Assembly: GCA_008828725.1 (NCBI GenBank)
Contig: MEHQ01001693.1
Coordinates: forward strand, 1-64,000
Direction of reading: 5' to 3'
DNA: 64,000 nucleotides
DNA from: Saccharina japonica
Taxonomy: Eukaryota > Sar > Phaeophyceae > Laminariales > Laminariaceae
Below the pieces are notes generated by a model that had not been told where the DNA came from, made no database searches, and worked only from the letters and a program-made list of their open reading frames with translations. A program made the position numbers and the translations under genes. Of this stretch, positions 12,728 through 22,921 are shown one piece after another. The stretch's first letter is position 1; each line of letters starts with the position of its first letter.

Positions 12728-13167
12728 TTAACGTTAAACATACGGTTTCAATCGCAGGTTTTTGTTGTTGTTGTTGTTGTCGCAAGGATCTTAGGTTCGG
12801 CCATGTATACGAGTAGTATAACATATGTTTGTGTATTCACCGTTGCATATATATTGTTGTAAGATTTTGGATCTTTCTATCTCGTATAATAATAACGGGT
12901 GTACGGTCCTGCGAAGATATGGGGTACAACGGCGGTGGCAAGAGTCATCACTATTGGCTTGATGCACTCTTCTACGAACCACACATACACGCGCACATAT
13001 ATAACGGCCAACAATCTTTGAGCTGGGTGTCAAGCTTGGGTGATCCAGGGCTAATCCTTGTGGGTTGGTCAACACTAAGTAGACTATAGTAGTGTTGTTG
13101 CGAGGAGTTTTTTTGATCCAGCCATCATTGTTGTACGTATGTTGTGATCTCCCGTTCGACAATGCAA

Positions 13168-13418
13168 GACGCGTGCTATGGTGGTGGTAGAGGCAGCAAT
13201 TTTTGGCTGAATCGTTTTCTGAACGATCGGGCTCCTTAACCCAAATTCGTCGGACTTTCATTGTTGGGACGAAAAATGTTTCAAGTGTACTTCGGTCATG
13301 AGATTTCTCATCCGGCAGCACTTATATTTTCCTCCAAAAACGTTTTTCGGTGAGTTATGACGCTCCTTAGGTGAGGAGCTCAGAAAAAACAAGGCGCACC
13401 TCTATCGTAGCATGCGTC
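13168..13418 (+). mobile_element. GACGCG-MITE, copy a
   Basis: The terminal inverted repeat is GACGCGTGCTA at the left and its complement GCATGCGTC at the right. The target duplication GCAA is at 13,164-13,167 and 13,419-13,422. The interior has TTTTTGGCTGAATCGTTTTC and TCATCCGGCAGCACTT, the family hallmarks. It is inserted in a satellite monomer. Confidence 0.85.
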
Positions 13419-13785
13419 GCAACATCTTTACACGGTGTCTTAAATTTCATCTCGTAATTTTTTATCTCGGAAACGACAAAAACCAACGGGACGGGAGGGG
13501 TGCGGAAAAAGGACAAATCGGCGAGGAAAGAAAACAAGCGAGAAATGGCGGACCGAGTGGCACGATATGTGCCCGATTGACTCTCCTGGACTATTTTTTT
13601 GTTTTTTTTCCCCCCTCCCCCCATCGCTGCACCATTGCACCACCCCGTCGGGATGACGTGTCTGTGCTATCGCTGTGGTCTTGTTTGTTTGAGTGTTTGT
13701 TTGTACTTTCGGCTTGTCTGTGTGTCTGTTTGTCTTTGTCTTTTTCCCGCTGTTTTTAACCTTTTGCAGTTACACTGCTCGAAGG

Positions 13786-14975
13786 CCGGGGGTACATCAG
13801 TAGCACGGGACCATAGTTCCCTTCCCCCGTATCGTGTCTGCGTTTAAAATCGGTGTGGAGGACTCAATTTGTTTGCCTGACCGGCCTGAACCCGGTACGG
13901 AACACCCCGGCATTATAGGGGCACCAAGAAGCAAGGTAGAATCAGGGGGCGTATACCCCCGATTGGCGATGTTGACCTTTCCAGTTTTACTTTGGGCAAC
14001 TGCCAAAATCAGGTATACCTGATCCTTTTGTTGAGCCAAAATCAGGTATATACTAAAACCAAGTAAAAAACGCGCGCCACGAACGGTGTTTTTCAGGACT
14101 TTTTGGCTGTGAGAAATTATCAAACATACTTTTGAATTTGCGCCTGAACAGCAGAAGGATAGCGAATGTATGTCCTCCAAACTCTTGATAAATGTTGTAT
14201 GTTATTTTCAGTACGGGTATTAATATCTGTCGTATGCTTTCATTGATTTCGTGATCACACTCACTCCTACGACGTGTATTTCCGTATTCTTGTACCAGGT
14301 ACGTATATGTGTATAGTCGTAGCCACATTGATAGCATACGAACTAAACATCGAGTTCATTTGAGACTGATCTGCTCGCTTTCCGTACCGTGTCAGCAAAC
14401 AGCAGTACGTAATTTATTACAACAGATCCATTGTGCTGTATGCGCGCGTATGATATGTTCTGTAGTCGTTGTGGCGGGTTGTACGTACGTAGTGTGTTGA
14501 TGTCTTCGTGTCGGGCGTATAGGAGACAGTGTACGTATGGCCTCTGATTGGCTCAAAATTCGCCAAAATCAGTTGAAAGCTAACCAAAGTAGACAAATCC
14601 AGGTGTACCTGGATCATTTCATGCCAAAATCAGGTACGATGTGAGGCTGGCCAATGAGATGTGTCCTAGCGTGTGATTTGTACTTGGTTTTAGTGTTGTA
14701 CCTGTTTTTGGCACCAAAGTGACCAGGTGTACCTGATTTTGGCTTTTATTTTTACCTTCACACAGGGTGTAGAGGGGAGCGGAGGGCTCCAGACTATCTG
14801 TTCTTGACTGACTTTGATCGCTTGGCGGACCCTTCGGGCTCCACCTTTATTTCAGTATACCTTTTTGGGGTAAGTTAGCCTGTGACCACGGGAATCGACC
14901 GCGTCAAGTGTTGGATTAGTACGGACAGATGGAGGTACTGGATAGAGAGACCGGCACGGCTTTTAATGTGAAGAC
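13786..14975 (+). mobile_element. LTR-like element interrupted by a DNA element
   Basis: The outer parts (13,786-13,995 and 14,745-14,975) are collinear with the reverse complement of 9,358-9,796. They are separated by a 742-bp insertion. A purine-rich GAAGGCCGGGGG precedes the left edge and could be a polypurine tract. About 330 bp of low-complexity sequence lies upstream (13,460-13,785) before satellite sequence resumes. Confidence 0.6.
14002..14743. mobile_element. 742-bp DNA element with about 64-bp inverted ends
   Basis: 14,002-14,065 and the reverse complement of 14,680-14,743 align along their length: both begin GCCAAAATCAGGTA, contain a second CCAAAA(A/T)CAGGTA copy and end ACTAAAACCAAGTA. 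The empty site in the related LTR at about 9,600 reads, on its own strand, CCAGTTTTATTTTTACC; TTTTA occurs on each side of the insertion. There is no coding potential beyond about 130 residues. Confidence 0.72.
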
Positions 14976-15351
14976 AACAAAAACAACAACAACAATAATA
15001 TCGGGTGCGATCCTGACGATGCAGTACAAAGAAAGACGTCGCCAACAGCAGTCGTTATAGGCTTGATGTACGCTACAAATGACACACGCATAATATAAAA
15101 CAGCGGCCAACACTTTGTGTGCTATGGGTGTTGTGAGCACAGGTGACCCAGAGCGGGAATGAACATCGTCCTAGGGTGGGTCCTAACTAAATCAACTATA
15201 ATGACGTAAACACACAAAAAAAAAACTCGTAGATTTTGTTTTTGTCGCAAAGCCTTGGACGCGTGCTACGATAGAGGTACTTCTTATAAGGTATACCTTT
15301 TTCTGGATGATTCACTGACAACGTTTTCGGAATGACGCAGCAATTCCTTAA

Positions 15352-15435
15352 CCGCTTAAGAAAGGGTCTCCCACGTATTTCGGGACATATGACTTGAAAT
15401 TAGAGTGGGATAAGCTTTTCAGTTCTGAGTGTGGG
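15352..15435. mobile_element. piggyBac-like MITE (84 bp) at TTAA, inside a GACGCG-MITE
   Basis: TTAA at 15,348-15,351 and 15,436-15,439 flanks CCGCTTAAGAAAGGGTC...AGTTCTGAGTGTGGG. The host family without insertion reads CTCCTTAACCCAAATTCGTC, so the insertion point is exactly the TTAA. Confidence 0.75.
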
Positions 15436-15496
15436 TTAACCCAAAACATCGTCGGAATTTCCTTGTTGTGATGCAATATTTTCCGTTATGTACTTG

Positions 15497-15613
15497 TTGC
15501 GGGGGGCCATAGTAAATAGGACCAAAGTTTAATTTGTTTGTGAAAATAGGTAAATATATATATATATATTTGTTTGTACCGTATAGGTCCCTACTTACTA
15601 TGGTCCCCTGCAA
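15497..15613. mobile_element. TTACGG-MITE, copy 1
   Basis: The ends TTGCGGGGGGCCATAGTAAA and TTACTATGGTCCCCTGCAA are imperfect inverted repeats around an AT-rich core with a TATA run. It matches the family at 55,001, 55,422 and 60,968. Confidence 0.7.
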
Positions 15614-15717
15614 AAATAACTATTACGGAGGACCATACATAGTAAATAGGACCTTCCGTACACACATAAACCTATATATTCATAGATTTTTACTAACAAA
15701 ATTTGGTCCTATTAACT

Positions 15718-16032
15718 GGTAGCCACGAAGCCTGTAGGCCCGGATGTCGAGGGTTCGATTCTCCCCGTGGAGGTTTTTATTCTAAAATGACACCGTCTGT
15801 CGAGAGCGCATATATATTATAGCGTGGGTAAGCAAAATTCGACGAGAGTTGACGAGGGAAGAAAGTGCTGAAATATTCTCGCGATAAAAATGCAAGGCAA
15901 GAACCGTAGTGGGGGAGGAGGGAGAGGAGCCTACTTTGTGACCCCGGATCTGAGTTACGACTACGAGGGAGGGAGAAAGACGGAAGTGCGGAGATAATAA
16001 ATGGGATGGACAAAAAAAATAAAAAAAATAAA
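15718..16032 (+). mobile_element. SINE with tRNA-like head, copy 1
   Basis: The head GGTAGCCACGAAGCCTGTAG ... GGGTTCGATTCTCCC resembles RNA polymerase III A and B boxes (the B box is close to GGTTCGANTCC). A body with CCCCGGATCTGAGTTACGAC follows, then an A-rich AAAAAAATAAA tail. The layout is typical of a tRNA-derived SINE. Confidence 0.7.
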
Positions 16033-16104
16033 ATAGGACTTTCCGTACACACAAAAACCTATATATCTACGTATTTTTACGAACAAAATTTGGTCCTATT
16101 AACT

Positions 16105-16419
16105 GGTAGCCACGAAGCCTGTAGGCCCGGATGTCGAGGGTTCGATTCTCCCCGTGGAGGTTTTTATTCTAAAATGACACCGTCTGTCGAGAGCGCATAT
16201 ATATTATAGCGTGGGTAAGCAAAATTCGACGAGAGTTGACGAGGGAAGAAAGTGCTGAAATATTCTCGCGATAAAAATGCAAGGCAAGAACCGTAGTGGG
16301 GGAGGAGGGAGAGGAGCCTACTTTGTGACCCCGGATCTGAGTTACGACTACGAGGGAGGGAGAAAGACGGAAGTGCGGAGATAATAAATGGGATGGACAA
16401 AAAAAATAAATAAAAAAAA
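16105..16419 (+). mobile_element. SINE with tRNA-like head, copy 2 (tandem)
   Basis: Essentially identical to the copy 387 bp upstream, including the A-rich tail. The shared flanking 71-bp core suggests the second copy arose by tandem duplication and not by a separate insertion. Confidence 0.7.
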
Positions 16420-16668
16420 TAGGACTTTCCGTACACACAAAAACCTATATATCTACGTATTTTTACGAACAAAATTTGGTCCTATTAACTATGGTCCTCC
16501 GTAATACGAAGCCATGGTATTTCTTCATCGGGTGGTACTTACTTTTATTTTCCTCTAAAAATCATTTTTTTTTGGTTGAGTTACTACAGTACTACTGTAC
16601 TGTACAGAGCTCCTTTAAGTGACCACCGTCATGAAAAGAAATACTCGAAGTGCACCTCTACCACCGTA

Positions 16669-16926
16669 GACGCGTGCTACGGTAGTGGAGGTATACCTTT
16701 TTTTGGCTGAATCGTTTTCTGAACGATCGAGCTTCTTAACCCAAGTTCGTCGGAATTTCGTTTTTGTGACGAATTATGTTTCAGAGTATACTTCGGTCAT
16801 GAGAATTTGGCATCCGGCAGCACTTTTGTTTTCCTCCAAAATCGTTTTTTTTCGGTGAGGTATGACGCTCCTTAAGTGAGGAGCTCAGAAAAAACATGGT
16901 GCACCTCTATCGCAGTAGCATGCGTC
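16669..16926 (+). mobile_element. GACGCG-MITE, copy c (inner)
   Basis: Full-length, 258 bp, with GACGCGTGCTACGGTAG at the left and GCATGCGTC at the right. It is more intact than the host copy, consistent with being younger. CGTA precedes it and CGTC/CGTA follows. Confidence 0.78.
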
Positions 16927-19900
16927 CGTCCGTAGTAGCATGCATCCTTCCTTGGATCGAGCCATGTATGTGTTGTCATCGTTGGGCATATTATTGCAAG
17001 ATTTGTTTTAGGATATTTCATCTCGTATTATAGAATACCTAACTTACTAGTGATATCCTGCTGATTGGTGAAGAAGTACAAAGCAGAACAGCCATCGTTT
17101 AGGTTTGTTCTATTTCACACTACTACGAGTACTCACGCACGCGCTTTAAACGCCCAACAATCTCTCTCTGTGCTGGGTGGTGCAGCTAGCAAGCACAGGT
17201 GATCCAGGGCTGAACGGTTATCCTTGTGTTGGTCTCTACACTACTACTTACTGCAGTACTACCGTTGAACATAAGGGCTCGTAGGTTGTTGTTGGCGTCC
17301 CAAGGACGTCGGACCCGGCCATCCATGTGTTTTCCCGTTGGATATTTCAAGAGTTTAGGATCTTTCATCCCGTATAATAACCGGCAAGATCCTGCCGACG
17401 TAGCACATAAACATAGGTTTCGGTTTTCTGTAGGCTTGTTGCATTCCCCACACACGCGCATAGAACAGCCAACAACATATCTCTACTCTACGCCGGATGG
17501 TAAGCACAGGTGGTGAGACCCAGGGCTGCTATTGAGCGACCATCATTGGGTTGGTCAGACTAAATGGTATTATCGCAAGGAGCTTGGATCTAGCCTTGTA
17601 TTTCCCGGTTGGATACTCGTATGAATAGTACAAGAGGTATTTTTTCATCTCGTGTAGGAGTAACTGGGAAGACCCCGCCGATGGAGTGCAGGTCTGTTCT
17701 ACTTTTTTACCAGGTACGCAAATCACACACACGCGCACAAAACGGCCAACAACAGCCTCTGTGCTGTGGGTGGTGAGCACAATATATGCGACGAAGGGCT
17801 GAGCGGGCATCCCTACTGGTTCGGTTGACACTACTACAGTACTGTAGTAGCGATACACATAAATCAGGGCTGGCGGGCTATATTGTTGGCGTCGCAAGGA
17901 TCTTGGATCTCCAGCCATGTGTTTTAATCGTTGGGCATCATTACAATATATTTGGATCTTTCGTACCAATATGATGTAACGGGTAAAAATATCCTGCCTA
18001 CGTATCTATCATCTGCCAGTAGTATGGAGTACAAAGCGATAACAATTTGGCCTATTGTTCCACTTTTGAACAGTTACGCCCGCGCATAGAACGGCCAACT
18101 ACAGAAGACATATGCTGGGTGTCAAGCGCAGGTGACCCAGGGCTTGGCGGTCATCCTTGGGTCCGCCCTCACTAAATTTTGTCACAAGTAGCTTGGGTTC
18201 AGCCATGTAGTTTACCGTTCGTTACATAAAACAAGATTATTAAGTAGATTATCTCGTACAGCGGATACGATCCTGCTGATGGAGTACACAGCAGGCTGCG
18301 ACCATTTAGGTGCACTCTACAAACTACCCACGCGTATATAACGGCTGACGAGCTCTCTATGTATGTATGTATGTGCTGGGTGTCAATCACATGTGAATCA
18401 GGGCTGATCAACCATCCGTAGTCCACACTCCACACACTGCTGCTGTAAATATGGCCACAAGTATAGCTTGCGTCCAGCGATCCATGTGTCCTCCCATTGG
18501 GCACGCACTACAAGAGTTTGTATCTTTCATCTCGCGTAACAACCGGTAAGAGCATGTCGACGGAGTACAGTGTATATACAACACTAATTTCTTATAGTCT
18601 TTTACAATGGATACGATCTTGACGACGATGGTGTGCACAAACGGTGACGACAGTCGTTGGACTTGAGGTACCCCAGAGAATAAATGACACACGCGTAGTA
18701 TAGAACGGCCAACATTGCAGGTGATCCACAGGGCTGGAAAGACATCCTTGGATTGGTCCAAACTAACGTAAAGCGTAAAAGAGCTGGTAGGTTTTTGTTG
18801 TTGTCGCAAATATCTTGGATCGAGCCATCAATGTGTGCTCATCGTTGGGTATTCATATTGTAGCAGGTTTAAGGATATTTCATCTCGCATAATAAAACCG
18901 GTAAGATCCTGCCAACGGAGTACAAAAAAACAGGTTTTAGATTTCTTTAGGCGTGTTGCACTCCTTTCACCCGCGCATACTCGTAGAACAACCAACAATC
19001 TCTCTTCACTCTGTGCCGGATGGTAAGCACAGGTGATACCCAGAGCTATTGAGCGGCCATCATTGGGTTGGTCAGACTAAATGGTATTATCGCAAGGAGC
19101 TTGGATCCAGCCGTGTGTCTCCCGGTTGGATACTCGTAGTACAAGAGGTATCTTTTCATCTCGTGTAGGAGTAACTGGGAAGACCCCGCCGATGGAGTGC
19201 AAAGCAGACAACAGCAGGCCTGTTCTTGTTTTTTACCAGGTAGTACGCAAATCACACACGCGCACAAAACGGCCATCAACAGCCTCTCTCTGTGCTCTGG
19301 GTCGTAAGCACAACATATATAATATGCGACCAAGGGCTGAGCGGGCATCTCTGCTGGGTCGGTTGGCACTGCAGTAAGTACTGCATAAACAAGGGCTGGC
19401 GGACTATACTGTTGGCGTCGCAAGGATCTTGGATATCCAGCCATGTGTTTTCATCGTTGGGCATTATCACAAGATATTTGGATCTTTATCTTTCGTATGA
19501 TGATGTGACGGGTAAAAATATCCTGCCTACGTGTGGAGTAAAACGTAGACAGTAGCCATTTCATATTACTGTAGGCCTATTCCACTCTTGAACAGTCAGT
19601 TACACACGCGCATAGAACGGCCAACTACTACGAGTAGCTCATAGATACGAGTACGTATGTGCTGGGTGTCAAGCACAGCCAAAAGTGACCCGAGAGCTTA
19701 GCGGCCGCCCTTGGGTCCGCCCACACTATTTTTTGGGCCCAGCCATGTGGTTTCCCGTTGCATAAAGCAAGATGAGTACAGTTTACAGTACATATTGTGC
19801 TTGGAAGTATGCATCTCGTATAACGGGTACGATCCTGCTGATGATGGAGTACACACAGCAGGCTGCGGCCATTAGGCTTGCTGCACTCTACAAACCACAC

Positions 19901-21063
19901 ACTGCTGCTGCTGCTACTGCATTTGTTGCCACAAGTAGCTTGGATCCGGCGATCCATGTGTTTTCCCGATAGTAGACACTACAAGAGTTCGAGTCTCTCA
20001 TCATCTCGTATCAAAACCGGTGATATCATCATGTGTGTCGACGGAGTTTTACAACGTACGAAGTATGTGTGTATACAGCAGTAATTTATTATAGCCTTTT
20101 ACAACGGGTACGATCTTGGCGACGATCGAGTGCACAAACCGTAACAACAGCCGTTAGACTTGAGGTACTCTACAAATGACACACGCGCATAGATAGAACG
20201 TCCAGCAATGTACGTGACCCAGAGCTGGAAGGCCATCCTTGGGTTGTGGTCCAAATTAACGTAAAGCGTAAGAGCCACCTGGTAGTATAGAGTTTTGTTG
20301 CTGTCGCAAAATATCTTGGATCGAGTAGATTTTTGTCGCTATCGCAAATAGCTTGGATCGAGCCATAAATGCGTGTTCATCGTTGGGTATTTACTGTTGT
20401 AGTACGAAGCACATTTGAGGATATTTCATCTCGCATAATACAACCGGTAAGATCCTGCCGACGGAGTACCAAGCAGGTTGCCGTTTTCTTTAGGCTAGTT
20501 GCACTCCACACACACACGCGCATAGAACGACCGACGACAATCTGTGCCGGATGATAAGCACAGGTGAGACCCCGGGCTGTTATTGAGCGGCCATCATTGG
20601 GCTGGTCACACTAAATGTTGTCGCAAGTAGCTTGGATCCAGCCGTGCGTTTCCCGGTTGGATACTCGTATTAATAGTACAAGAGGTATCTTTTCATATCG
20701 TGTACTATAATAATAGTATCTGGGAAGACCCCGCCAACGGAGTGCAAAGCAGACAACAGTTAGGTATGTTCTAGTTTATTTTTACCATGTACGTACGCAA
20801 ATCACACACACGCTTAAAACGGCCAACAATAACCCCTCTTGTGCTGGGTGGTAAGCACAACATGTGGACCAAGGGCTGAGCGGGCATCCCTGGGTCGGTT
20901 GGCACAGTAGTAGCGATACACATGAATAAGGGCTGGCGGGCTGTACGGCCGTTGGCGTCTCAAGGATCTTGGATCTTGAGCCATGTGTTTTCATCGTTGG
21001 GCATTATTACAAGATATTTGGATCTTTCGTGGGACGTAACGGGTAAAAATATCCTGCCTACGA

Positions 21064-21838
21064 GCTGGTTCCAGAGACAGCCAGAGCTTTACCCCTTCGC
21101 AACTTTGCGCTTTGGTTTTTGAGAGTTGGAAAACGAAACTTGGCAGGGATGTGCGTCACAACACGAAGACAAAACTCACGGCTGGCCTTTTTTGAGTTTT
21201 TGTTTTTTTCGTTCTTTAGGTACACTTTTCCATATTTATTTTCTGATTTTTTTAGCAACTTTGACCGTTCCTCATGCACATGTTTTTTTTCTGTAAAAAA
21301 AGGCCAGTCGCTGTTTTTTTCGTAATTTTGTTGCGCACAACCGTGTCAAATTTTCATGTTACAACTCTCAAAAACCAAAGCGCAAAAACGATTCCCGTGA
21401 GGAGTAAATATTCCCCTAAGGTGTCAAAATTGCTCCATACATTGTTCTAGTACTTCGGGAGGCGTTTCTTGTAACAGCCCCTCACGGCTTGCAAATCAAA
21501 ACAAGTGTCACGAACGTCTTCCTCTTGTTGATGCGGTCATGTCAACATGTCTAGTGTCGAATATGTTGACGGACTGACCGATATATGGCCTGATTTCAAA
21601 TTATCTTGATTTAACTATGGGAATATCATCCCTACGTGAAATAGCGCCTCCCCAAGTAGTACGACAATGTCCATATCTCGCGAACTTCAACTCGCACGAC
21701 AAAAATCGCTTCACCGATGTGTTCCCCTTGCTCATGCGGTCGTGCAGATATCTTTAGTGTTGCAAAAAACAGTGTATTCCGTTTGTTATTTCCCGAAGGT
21801 GGAATTTTACGCCTTTTCGTGGAACCAGCTCGTACGTA
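21064..21838. mobile_element. 775-bp DNA element with GAGCTGGTTCCA ends
   Basis: The ends read GAGCTGGTTCCA and TGGAACCAGCTC. A second inner inverted pair, TTTGCGCTTTGGTTTTTGAG and its complement, lies further in. It splits a pentamer monomer (ATATCCTGCCTAC | TGGAGTACAAAGCAG) that is intact in sister repeats. No recognisable protein. A related GAGCTGGTCCAAC start lies at about 25,613. Confidence 0.68.
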
Positions 21839-22304
21839 TACATATGGAGTACAAAGCAGACAGCAGCCATTTTTTACTATTAGGCCTATTCCACTCTTGG
21901 GCCGTTACACACGCGCATAGAACGGTCAACTACTCGCTCGTAGATACGAGTACGTAGTATGTACTGGGTGTCAAGCACAGACAGAAGTGACCCTCAGAGC
22001 TTAGCTACCGCCCTTGAGTCCGCCCACACGATTGTTTTGCCACAACAAGTAGTGTGGGTCCAGCCATGTGGTTTCCCGTTGCATTAAGCAAGATGAGTAC
22101 AGTTTACAGTGCATATTTTACTTCGAAGTATGTATGCATCTCGTATAACGGGTACGATCCTGCTGTGGAGTATACACAGCAGGCTGTGGCCATTTAGGCT
22201 TGATGCACTCTAGAAATCACACACTGCTGCTGCTGCTGCTGCTGCTGTAAATTTGTTGCCACAAGTAGCTCGGGTCCGGCGATCCATCCATGTGTTCTCC
22301 CGAT

Positions 22305-22921
22305 GACGCCTGCCACAATAAAGGTAGAGGTATACCTTATTTTGGCTGAAAACGTTTCTGAATGACGAGTCTTCATAACCCAAAATCGTCGACATGTTCC
22401 ATTTTTATGTCGCACTATATATATTTTTCGTTGTACTGCTGTATCGTTAGGCCATGGGTTTGTGCATCGGGTAACCCTTTTTGTTTTCCTCCAAAATCTT
22501 TTTTTTACTTACTATTATATTAGCATAGATAACCACGAAGCCTGTAAGCGTCAAGAAAGCGAGTTCGAGCCCCGCCGAGTGCATGCTCTTGGGCACTTTT
22601 TCTCGCAAAAAATATCTTGACTAGCAGAAAGCGCGAGAGCGTGAGTTAGCAAAATTCGATGAAAGTCGACGAAGAGCGTTGGGAAGGCTGAACCCTCTGC
22701 GCGATAAAAATGAAGGCAAGAACCGTAGTGGGGGAGGAGGGAGAGGAGCCTACTTTGTGACCCCGGATCTGAGTTACGACTAGGGAGGGAGAGACGGAAG
22801 TGCGAAGATAATATAGGGGATGGAAAAAAAAATAAAAAAAAATAGAGCTCCTCAAGCGACCACCCTCAGAAGGCAAGAACATGGCGCACCTGCATGCAGG
22901 CTATATACCGTAGCATGCGCC
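22305..22921 (+). mobile_element. GACGCG-MITE, copy d, carrying a SINE
   Basis: The ends are GACGCCTGCCACAATAAAGG and GTAGCATGCGCC. The target duplication CGAT is at 22,301-22,304 and 22,922-22,925. The sister monomer at about 24,540-24,570 shows the empty site CTCCCGATATTGGACACTAC, so the insertion is precise. A SINE occupies 22,531-22,841. Confidence 0.85.
22531..22841 (+). mobile_element. SINE with tRNA-like head, copy 3 (diverged)
   Basis: The head AACCACGAAGCCTGTAAGCG, the shared body CCCCGGATCTGAGTTACGAC and an A-rich tail match the 15.7-kb copies. ATAGA occurs on both sides (22,525-22,529 and 22,842-22,846) as a short target duplication inside the host MITE. Confidence 0.72.

Larger units (their letters stand above)
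8925..13050. repeat. Higher-order block 1: about 0.9-kb trimer
   Basis: The A-type monomer (GGGCTGAGCGGTCATCC then AAACGCATAG and GATCGAGCAATCCG) recurs at about 8,925, 10,260, 11,187 and 12,063. After removing the roughly 440-bp LTR-like insertion at 9,358-9,796, the spacings are about 895, 927 and 876 bp. Between A-types come a B-type (GGGTTCACCCACCCTCAAC) and a C-type (GGTTGGTGCACACTTAACG) monomer in constant order. Confidence 0.78.
15623..16505. mobile_element. TTACGG-MITE, copy 2, expanded by two SINE insertions
   Basis: The left end TTACGGAGGACCATACATAG and right end CTATGGTCCTCCGTAA are inverted repeats. The 71-bp core occurs three times (from about 15,643, 16,033 and 16,420), separated by two SINE copies, giving a 387-bp period. 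Confidence 0.7.
15258..16946 (+). mobile_element. Nested cluster: GACGCG-MITE hosting four or more later insertions
   Basis: The left terminus GACGCGTGCTACGATAGAGG is at 15,258 and the right terminus GTAGCATGCATC ends at 16,946. The satellite monomer is split cleanly between GCAAAGCCTTG and CCTTGGATCGAGCC. Inside lie a TTAA-type element (15,352-15,435), two TTACGG-type elements (15,497-15,613 and 15,623-16,505), two SINE copies, and a younger GACGCG-MITE (16,669-16,926) lodged in the host's own right terminus. Confidence 0.75.

Noticed and set aside
15718..15790. Functional tRNA gene at the SINE head
   Set aside because: The arms do not pair properly as a cloverleaf, and the sequence is repeated with a shared body and A-rich tail, so it is a SINE.
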